Below, in pieces: positions 56,276 to 64,000 of a DNA stretch of 64,000 bases. Positions within the stretch are counted from its first letter, which is position 1; each line of letters begins with the position of its first letter. The position numbers were made by a program, and so were the translations under genes. The notes below the pieces were generated by a model. It worked only from the letters and a program-made list of their open reading frames with translations, did no database searches and was not told the origin of the DNA. The stretch comes from Oidiodendron maius Zn (lineage: Eukaryota > Ascomycota > Leotiomycetes > Myxotrichaceae): the NCBI GenBank assembly GCA_000827325.1, contig KN832877.1, positions 1,798,001 through 1,862,000 of the forward strand, given 5' to 3'.

Positions 56276-57756
56276 ATGCCAATCCCAAAGTCTGAGTATT
56301 TGAGTGATGTATGGAAGGATGGACTATTCAGTATGCGTCTACTTAATGATGGTTCTTGCTTTTACAGTCCGGCTGGACTCATTTAGTTGTTCACTAACGT
56401 ATTGCCGACTTCATAGAGAACAAAGTTGTCTTCTGCACCGGCGGGGCAGGTTCTGTCTGCAGTGCCCAAGTCCGCGCCTTGGTCCATCTTGGCGCAGATG
56501 CATGCATAGTTGGCCGAAATATCGAGAAGACCGAATTAGTGGCCAAAGATATCGCGATGGCACGACCAGGTTCCATAGTCATTGGTATTGGAGCTATTGA
56601 TGTGCGGAATTTTAGTAGCTTAAAAGGTGCAGTTGATCGCTGCGTTAAGCAACTAGGAGGCATTGATTTCGTAATGTAAGTTGGCAAAGTATACCTAAGG
56701 GTCTGAACACACCTCTTGACTTTTCTTTCATACCTAATTTCATTATCCACAGTCATAATAAACCATGATCGCTAATGTAACATTAACTTCATCTAGCGCA
56801 GGTGCCGCAGGGAACTTTCTTGCGTCCATCAACCAACTCTCTGTCAATGCCTTCAAGTCGGTAATAGACATCGACATCATCGGATCTTATCACACACTCA
56901 AAGCTACTATTCCTTACCTGACTGAATCTGCTGCAAATCATAGAACCAATTTGGAGACCTGTTAGTTATATCCTCGTGACGAAAGCTTGCAAAAACCGTA
57001 TTCCTCTGACCCTGAATTTCTCAGTAACACCGTCACCACGAGGAACTGGAGGACGGATAATATTTATCAGCGCTCCTATCCATTTTACTGGTATTCCATT
57101 TCAGACACATGTGGCAACTGCTAAGGCAGGTGTTGACGCTTTGTCCAACAACGTTGCCCTTGAGTTTGGGCCTGTCGGCGTGACTTCCAACATTATCACA
57201 CCTGGACCAATGGCGAATACTGAGGTATGAAAACGAGCCCTTTCAACCCCCTTGTAACGCAACTCAACATAATAAGACTTCACCCATATCTAGTCAGCTT
57301 ATATAACGGGATTAAATCTAACATTTGCTTCTCTACAAATCTAGGGCGTTGAGCGTCTTGTGCGCTCCTCAGAAATGGCTGACATTGCGAGAAAGCAGCC
57401 ACTTGGTAGGTTGGGCTCAGTCAGAGATATTGCCGACGCTACAGTTTATCTCTTTTCAAACGCTGGAAGTTACGTCACTGGTCAGACTCTTGTTGGTAAG
57501 TACCTCTGTCAGGATATAAAATACCGAACAGAAGTCTAAGGAGATCCTTGGAATTTCCATCACTGTACTTCAGAAGACTCTTTGAGTGCCTTCAATTAAG
57601 TCTAAACGCAATAAACTGACATATTCTATTACAGTGGATGGAGCATCCTGGAGAATGCCGCAGGCTATAATTGGTGGGTCACTTCAATACCCGGAGTTCT
57701 TACTGTCAGGAAATGGCATTCCGGATGTAAAGGGGAAAAGAATGTCTGAACTTTAG
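56276..57756 (+). CDS. Peroxisomal 2,4-dienoyl-CoA reductase-like SDR
   Basis: Six exons (56276-56330, 56417-56675, 56797-56960, 57025-57224, 57345-57495, 57635-57756) join in phase to 316 aa. The Rossmann motif is CTGGAGSVCSAQVRALVHLGADACIVGRN; GIDFVIAGAAGNFL and DIDIIGSYHTLKA follow. The catalytic region THVATAKAGVDALSNNVALEFGP keeps the lysine but has no Tyr of the SDR YxxxK, which is characteristic of peroxisomal dienoyl-CoA reductases (DECR2/SPS19 group). The enzyme uses NADPH to reduce the 2,4-diene of unsaturated acyl-CoA so that beta-oxidation can proceed. The C-terminus is SEL, one residue from the PTS1 SKL, so import by PTS1 is uncertain. An MFS transporter and a dienoyl-CoA isomerase follow. 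Confidence 0.92.
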
Positions 57757-58737
57757 GTTTAATTCGGCTATTGCGAACACCATAACGTAGTGTTTACCTG
57801 AGATTCTTGTACCATAGCGTACTTTTAGTAGCTGACCGAAAATGAATTAACATTGCTTTTAAAACATTTACCATCCTCTTCGCCTTGACTCTTATCATCT
57901 GATTTTGTGTATTCATCTCTTAATTAAATATTATCTTTTAATTAACGACAATCCACCATCGGTTTGCATTCGACCATCAAATATACCACTGTTTGCACCA
58001 CACTTATACCTATATACTACTTTGGACTTCTCCAACGGAAATGATTCACGAATTGCATAAAATATACCTACTACCTTAAGCTTGCTCGTCAATAGGCGTC
58101 TACATCTACAATAATAAGTAACTCATCATCTAGCTCCCTCAATTCGTCACCCAACTCAGCGACTACTACATCTACTTTTTCATTTGAATCAGCAGTACTA
58201 TTACTGTCCTCATTATTAACCTCAATGCCCATAACTTAATCAAGCCAATTAGATGTTCTTTCTCTCCATCGACTTGAAACTGGTTATGTACGGCCCGTAC
58301 GTCGAGAAGGACCAAGTCTAAGCAATTGCAACGTCGTTTTTACTTCTTTGCTCGTTACCTTTACAATATCTTTGCTACGGGGTCATCCGGCTTATTTGCG
58401 ATAAATGGAGACACAATTGATAAATCCGACTGCAAATCGTTGATTAATACAAGGACAAACAAGTGTGAATAGGTACGTCGAAAGCAACCAGTCGACGCGT
58501 TGAATCAATTTAATTTGTATGTACAATTAACAGCAAGATGTCGGGCAGCTGTTTAATGGCTGAGGGAGGGGAAGGAGAGATATCTAGTGTTGAACATTGT
58601 CAGAGGCTGAGAATAGCTTGAACTGTGAGTGATTGTAAATGATCTAGTATTTTAGACGCCATTTGTGATGTTAAGAGGTATTAGAATCAGACAAGGAAGT
58701 ATTATACCAGTGAACCCATCGACTAGAATAATGCCCC
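57757..58737. other. Intergenic stretch
   Basis: Simple-sequence and AT-rich runs at about 57890-57950 and 58130-58220 (TCATCTA/ACTACTAC-type strings). No gene. Confidence 0.5.
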
Positions 58738-60244
58738 TTATGCAACCGCTCTTATGTTTAGCCCAGCCTTCGCAATCCTCGCCGCTACCATGATCCCCAC
58801 CCCAAACGCAACAACCACCCCACAGAAATAAATTGCTGCTTCAAAATTCGCACGTAGTACCAACTGTCCTGCAACTGGCGTACCAACTAGCAGTCCCAAT
58901 CCTCCGAGGGAGAAAAACATCCCCATCCTCGTTCCAACAACGCTTAGACTTGGACTCAACGTAACTACTATTGTCGGCGCAATAGCCACAAAACTCCCCG
59001 AGAAAAACCCGTATAGTATGCAGAAGATTATTAGTCCGCATGTTGAATGGACACCTAGCCAGCCAAACGCGAGGATACAAGCTGCTGCCGTTCCAGGGAT
59101 TATTACGTTGAGGGGTCCAGCCCTGTCAGCTATGAAATTAGGGATTATGCGGCCGAAGATTGAGGCGGCATTGAGGACTGAGAGCATGTAAAATGCGACA
59201 TCTTCGGACATAATCCGCTCTTGTATTGTATAGCTTGGCACATAAAAAAATGGCACGTAAAGGCCCATAAACACGAAAAACGCGCCTACTGTAAAGAGTG
59301 TGAAGGGGAGTTCGCGGAAGGCACGAAAATCCCAGATAGCGCGTTTCTGGGCTGGGAGGATCCGGGGACGCATTGTGGATATTGAAATAGCCTGCAACGC
59401 CAACATTATGAAAGCCAACACTCGGGTCGCCCAGCCGAAGCCGATTTGGGGTTGGAGTTTGCGAAAGGCTATTGGGTAGATGGTGCCACCTGGAAGAAAG
59501 GGTTAGTTAATTTGAATTCAGAGGGGGGGGGGAACAGTAGCAAGCAAAGGGATGAGAAGGGGGCGCGAGAAACAGGCGCGAAAGAGGAGAGAAACAACCA
59601 ACCTAGACTACTTCCTGCAGTTGCGATGCCCATAGCTAGAGCCTTTCTTGTAGAGAAATATGTCGAAACAATGGCTACGCTGGGAACAAAGAGACATCCA
59701 AATCCAATGCCGATGCAGACCGCCTGGGCGAGCATGATTTCCCAATAACTATGACAGATAGACGTCATCATCATACCAAACACAATAAAAAAGGACCCCG
59801 AAAATATGAGAGCACGAAAGTAACCGGCGTCGTAAAGAGGACCTGTTCCAATCCCCACAAACAATAATAAATATGCTTGGACTGAGCCGATCCAAGAGAT
59901 GCTAGAAGGGGATTCTGGGAGGGCAGATTCGTAATATGTTTGATAGACACCGAAGGTGTTTACAATGCCCCTAATCACCCATTAGCCTTGCTCTTCGTGA
60001 TCTGACATGAAATTGAGTGAGTCGTAGTGTGCCATGTACATTTATTTCAGTATTTGTTTGAATGAGAAACATGCAAGAGAGAAAGTAGCTACCAAGTATT
60101 AAAGAGCAATAAAAAGGATCCTAGAACTTGCATCCAAGCTCTGAGGCCTCCGTTGGGAATCTCATTGCTTTGTTTAGGTGTCGAGGGTTGCCCTGGGGTT
60201 TCATTGTCTGTGGAGGAAGGATTATCGCTAGATTCGTTTTCCAT
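58738..60244 (-). CDS. Monocarboxylate-type MFS transporter
   Basis: Three exons (60244-60093, 59970-59603, 59489-58738) join in phase to 423 aa. The first ATG in the MENESSDNPSS context at 60244 was chosen; an upstream in-frame ATG at 60406 would prepend non-family residues. The protein opens with NGGLRAWMQVLGSFLLLFNTWGIVNTFGVYQTYY, the MCT-family first helix and loop, followed by WIGSVQAYLLLFVG, MAMGIATAGSSLGGTIYPIAFR and a C-terminal half with SGSFVAIAPTIVVTLSP. About twelve helices can be placed. Fungal members transport mono- or dicarboxylates, riboflavin or small metabolites across the plasma membrane. Intron 2 holds a C10 run on the coding strand. The position between a dienoyl-CoA reductase and a dienoyl-CoA isomerase suggests uptake of an acid substrate; this is inferred. 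Confidence 0.92.
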
Positions 60245-60926
60245 TCTGGCGTAAGATACAAGAAACCGGAACCGACTTTGAGAAGATGTTGTACACAGCC
60301 TATATAAAGCAGAGAAGAGGAAGCTATAATATAGTCGAACAAGTATCAAGGGCTTTGCATCCGAAATTGGATTTGTAAGAGACCGGTAAATACGGGTTCT
60401 CGGCACTTAGCTGGCCATTTCTCCCAGGGTTAGTGGAAGGAGCTAGACTTTCTCTGGTCTGATGAAGATGGGTTTGGAACAAACCGTATTAAATCTTAGT
60501 TCAATATCGTTGGCATGGTCGTAAGGAGCGACATGTTAACAATTGTTGGTATTTACTTTGTGTCAATCACTCTGGTCCGAGCTAACTTCATATTGTGTGG
60601 TTTGGCTGCACCAAGAGCGCGATGATATGTGTACAACGACTAGTAAGCCTGCTAAGAGGGGTCCACGGGGCGGGGAAGACGGTCTTGTCACCAGAGACCC
60701 AGGTCACTGAACTAGTATTCATGCTTACTGATCAGCAAGTAATCTTGGTTCATCAATTGGTTACTAATCTACTGCCCACTTGAGATCACACCTGATGCTC
60801 TCCAACAGTGCTACTCTCACTCCTTGATTTGATTTTGTTACTTCATTTCATAGTAATATTCATATATAAGCGGCTACCTCGCTGTAGAATATGAAGGAAT
60901 TAATTGCAAATCAAATATCAAACAGC
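60245..60926. other. Divergent intergenic region between MFS and ECH genes
   Basis: The two genes are divergently arranged, so this gap of about 680 bp may carry shared regulation. No palindrome or other clear site is visible. No gene is recognised in it. Confidence 0.45.
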
Positions 60927-61905
60927 ATGGCAAACTATAATTCATACCGCTACTTTCGGGTCACTTTTCCTGTCGAATATGTGGCGCATGTAGAGATCAA
61001 TCGGCCCGAGAAGATGAATTCGTTTCTGACAGTGTGAGCTCTCTATCTCTATTCTCGTGAGGTGATACTGATCCGTTTGAGGGCAGAATGTTTGAGGAAC
61101 TGCGCCACGTCTTTACCCAACTGTCTCATGACCCGGCTATTCGTGCTGTCGTGCTCAGTGGCTCCGGTGACCGTGCCTTCACTGCCGGACTGGACGTCCA
61201 GGAAGCGGCAGAGATGGAAGGCGGATTACTCTCTATGTCAAAGCCATCCACGGGAACGGCAAACTATTTCCCCGATGCAGGGCGCATCGCAGTGCATCTA
61301 CGTCGCTACGTCGATGATTTCCAGAACTGTATCAGCTCTATAGAGAGATGTGAGAAACCTGTTGTGGCGGCGATGCATGGCTATGCGCTGGGGTTGGCCA
61401 TTGACCTAGCGACGGCAGCCGATGTGCGGGTGTGTACGAATAGCACGCAGCTGGCCGTTAAGGAGGTCGATATCGGGATGGCAGCTGATATGGGCACGCT
61501 GAGCAGGCTACCCAAGGTGGTCAACCACGCTGGTTGGGTAAAGGAGGTTGCTATGACGGGGCGTACTTTTGGCGCTAGGGAGGCTCTCCGTGTCGGTCTT
61601 GTCAACTACGCATATGAGACAAAGGCGGCCATGGTACAAGCTGCGTTGAGCCTAGCAAGTCTCTTGGCGAGTAAGAGCCCAATTGCGGTACAAGGAATCA
61701 AGGAAATCCTGAATTATTCAAGGGATCATCCTGTCCAAGATGGTATGTTTGTCGTCTTTCTGCCTATCAATGTACTTGCTGAGAATCACACACAGGCCTC
61801 CGTTACACGAACATATGGAACAGCTCTGCTGTGCAGGCCACTGACCTCCAGGTAGCTGTTCTGTCGGGGTTGCAGAAGAAGTCACCAACGTTTGAGAAAC
61901 TCTAG
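60927..61905 (+). CDS. Delta(3,5)-Delta(2,4)-dienoyl-CoA isomerase-like (ECH1-type) enoyl-CoA hydratase/isomerase
   Basis: Three exons (60927-61033, 61087-61742, 61796-61905) join in phase to 290 aa. The crotonase fold is complete: VAHVEINRPEKMNSF, RAVVLSGSGDRAFTAGLDVQE (oxyanion hole), KPVVAAMHGYALGLAIDLATAADVRVC and LAVKEVDIGMAADMGTLSRLPKVV. The three acidic residues known from ECH1 dienoyl-CoA isomerases are conserved: Asp in AIDL, Glu in KEVD and Asp in AADMGT. This points to isomerisation of 3,5-dienoyl-CoA to 2,4-dienoyl-CoA in peroxisomal beta-oxidation of unsaturated acids. The C-terminus ends EKL, near but not equal to a standard PTS1. It directly complements the dienoyl-CoA reductase 3 kb upstream. 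Confidence 0.93.
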
Positions 61906-63101
61906 ATGGGAGGGCCATTTTACTTGTCGGAATGATATTCTGATTCGAAATCCCTCGTTGTCCGGCCTAGATGCTTCCGTACAGTTGACTTCGAATTATA
62001 CATGATTCTTGGATGAGACTTTCTCCATAATATTTATGTGCTGAAAGTAACGATAAGGGGCATTAGCAGGTATATTATCTATGTTAGCCTCGCATCATTG
62101 GCCACGGGAAGGTCAGATGCTTGCACTAAGTTATTATAAATCATAAAAGTATAATAATACCATGTCTACTAAGGAGCGGGGATGAAGCTAACCTTCGCGA
62201 AGCGACCTATTACTCATCTTGTTTACTATTCTATTACTACTATAAAATTTAGCACCATGGTTTGGCTAGAGTATATTCAATGCATTGAAAGGGCATTGTG
62301 GTCATATTTAGTCACCAAGCACCTTAGTTATGCCAGCGAGCTAGTCACATTAACTCTCTAGATTACAGTACAGACAGTGTAAGGAATTACCTCAGAACGT
62401 GCTTCTTTACATCATGTTCTTCACTATTAAGCTTCCCAGCTGTATTAATATACAAGAGAGAATACATAAATATGAAGTTTGTATTACAGTTATCTGAAGC
62501 TCGCCAATAAATTGGCTTCAATGACTTAGAAAACTGGCCCGTAACGTCCGGGAATAGGGAAGCCTCTAAAGTTTTGGGATTGGAATTTAGACCTAGCCGC
62601 GGCCAAGTAGGGTGTGCCTAATCATTTGAGCGTATCATTTCCTTCGGTTGTTATTAACACTCGGTTTTGAAAGCTGTAAATTTAAAGGTACGACATGCGG
62701 AGAAGTGAGGAATGAAAGGCGAACAGGACTTCATGCAGTGTCAATGTATAACTATGAATTTCTACATTTCAGCGGAAGTATCTGCGACTAGTCTACTCGA
62801 CAGATGAGGGGTATCCTTAATAAGGGAGCGTGGATTAGTCGAGATGCCCGAACTTTGAGGGGTTGCATTCTTATTCGGCACCAAAGGCAAGTTGACAACC
62901 TTAGAATACCCCGCATTCGGCTGGTCGACGCAGGTGAGGAGCCCTCAGGTCACGGCTGACCTGCGGAGTCATATAAACTCTGTTCGTGCCCTCTCTTACT
63001 ATCAGCGTCCGTACAGAGAGTAACGACCTTGTCATCACAATCAGTAGAATTGCACGACAAGCACTCAATAAAGAGAATCAAAGCTCAGCAAGAACACGGC
63101 A
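61906..63101. other. Intergenic stretch and promoter of the PRISE-like gene
   Basis: AT-rich to about 62700. Near 62946-62963 there is an inverted repeat, listed separately. CATATAAACT at 62970-62979 may be a TATA-like box for the gene starting at 63102. Confidence 0.5.
62946..62963. promoter_or_regulatory. 7-bp inverted repeat CAGGTCA-CGGC-TGACCTG
   Basis: Perfect inverted repeat with a 4-bp spacer, 139 bp ahead of the start of the PRISE-like gene. CGG triplets lie in the spacer and directly after it, as in Zn2Cys6 sites. Function as a binding site is inferred from symmetry and position only. Confidence 0.42.
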
Positions 63102-64000
63102 ATGTCCTCTACCCAGCTTCCGCTCCAATCTCGCGGCATCTATCGCAATCTGCCTACATTCCCCCCACTGGCCCATTCGCTTACCGCACTTGTTACCGGT
63201 GCCAATGGAATTAGCGGCTTCCATACCATGCGTGTCTTGCTTGAGTCGCCGGAGCGTTGGGAAAAGGTCTATGCTTTATCTCGCCGGCCTCCCCAACCCG
63301 AGATGATGGCTTTGCTGTCTGCTGATGCGAGAAGTCGCGTAGAGCACATTGCATGCGACTTTATGGCAGACCCAAAAGATATTGCAATGAAGATAAATAA
63401 TAAGGGAGTAAGGGAGGTCGACGTAGTATTTTTCTACTCGTACATCCAACCGAAGGTTGACGCAGGAGCAACGGCCTGGAGTAACGCCGACGCACTTGTG
63501 CAAGCAAACTGTACGTTTGATCTTATCTTGCTTGGATTGGATTACCATGTCTGTTTACTCGTATAACTGCGAAGAAAAGCTGATCTGCCTATCCGACTCA
63601 TTGGCTAACTTGTTTACTTTGCGTACGAGCAGCCGCCCTTCTCCGCAACTTCCTCTCCGCCCTCGATTATGCCTTTCTTGCCCCTACACGCGTCGTTCTC
63701 CAAACAGGCGCAAAACATTACGGGATCCATCTCGGACCTCCGAAGAGCCCTATTGTTGAATCCGACCCCCGCGTTACCATTGAACCAAACCTCTATTATC
63801 CACAGGAAGATATGCTCTTCGACTACTGTAAAACGCACCCAGGCAGTAGCTGGAACGTGATACGGCCTTCCTGGATAATTGGAGCAGTTAGCAATGCGCA
63901 GATGAATGCGATGCACCCCCTAGCGGTGTATGCGGCTGTGCAGGCATATTTGGGGAGGAAACTGGAGTTCCCTGGGGATTCATCGGCATGGATGGGAGAA
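63102..64000 (+). CDS. PRISE-like NAD(P)-dependent reductase/epimerase (SDR), cut by window end
   Basis: Exon 1 (63102-63510) joins in phase across a 122-bp intron to an exon running from 63633 to the end of the window; 259 residues are present and the frame is still open. The Rossmann motif is ALVTGANGISGFHTMRVLLESP (TGxxGxxG), followed by VYALSRRPPQP, VEHIACDFM and VDVVFFYSYIQ. After the intron come RVVLQTGAKHYGIHLGP, SDPRVTIEPNLYYPQEDML and WNVIRPSWIIGAVSN. The TGAKHYG block with Tyr and the Lys before it fits the progesterone 5-beta-reductase/iridoid-synthase-like (PRISE) group of atypical SDRs, enone reductases in plants and uncharacterised in fungi. The 3' end is missing, so the tail is unknown. 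Confidence 0.9.

Overview
The window looks like nuclear DNA of a filamentous ascomycete (Pezizomycotina; class not determined, Leotiomycetes is only a guess). The evidence is genes broken by many short GT-AG introns (41-139 bp), a HET-domain protein, a Zn2Cys6/fungal-specific transcription factor, a fungal bZIP, many small oxidoreductases, and long AT-rich spacers holding decayed gene copies. I rebuilt the exon structures by hand by joining frames at GT-AG junctions and checking phase. Family calls rest on motifs read from the translation, not on searches.

Layout. 1-9 kb: a complete acyl-CoA/4-coumarate-CoA ligase-like gene ending in AKL, a nitronate monooxygenase relic, an intronless HET protein, an MBL-fold hydrolase relic and an NmrA-like reductase. 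10-19 kb: an HSL-type alpha/beta hydrolase, a medium-chain dehydrogenase/reductase (MDR), an MBL-fold hydrolase and a four-exon DUF1399 protein with a Gly/Cys-rich tail. 20-29 kb: an MDR pseudogene, a 19-exon ABCC-type ABC transporter with two reading-frame problems, and an intact MDR enoyl-reductase-like gene. 30-40 kb: a secreted SMP-30-like beta-propeller, a secreted alpha/beta hydrolase, an aldo/keto reductase and an amidohydrolase, separated by degenerate repeats and a 26-bp tandem repeat. 41-52 kb: a PHD-finger coiled-coil protein, a dehalogenase-like pseudogene, a DUF1330 protein, a fungal-specific transcription factor whose zinc cluster has lost canonical cysteines, and a bZIP factor. 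52-56 kb is a gene desert with decayed coding-like stretches. 56-64 kb: a peroxisomal 2,4-dienoyl-CoA-reductase-like SDR, a monocarboxylate-type MFS transporter, an ECH1-like dienoyl-CoA isomerase and a PRISE-like reductase cut by the window end.

How the genes may work together. No PKS, NRPS or terpene synthase core is present, so this is not a classical biosynthetic cluster. The most coherent set is the right end: a dienoyl-CoA reductase and a dienoyl-CoA isomerase flank an acid-type transporter, as expected for peroxisomal breakdown of an unsaturated carboxylic acid. An acyl-CoA-ligase-like protein with a PTS1-like tail lies at the far left. The rest reads as an accessory region of detoxification and catabolic enzymes in which several paralogues have been lost by point mutation, frameshift and truncation.
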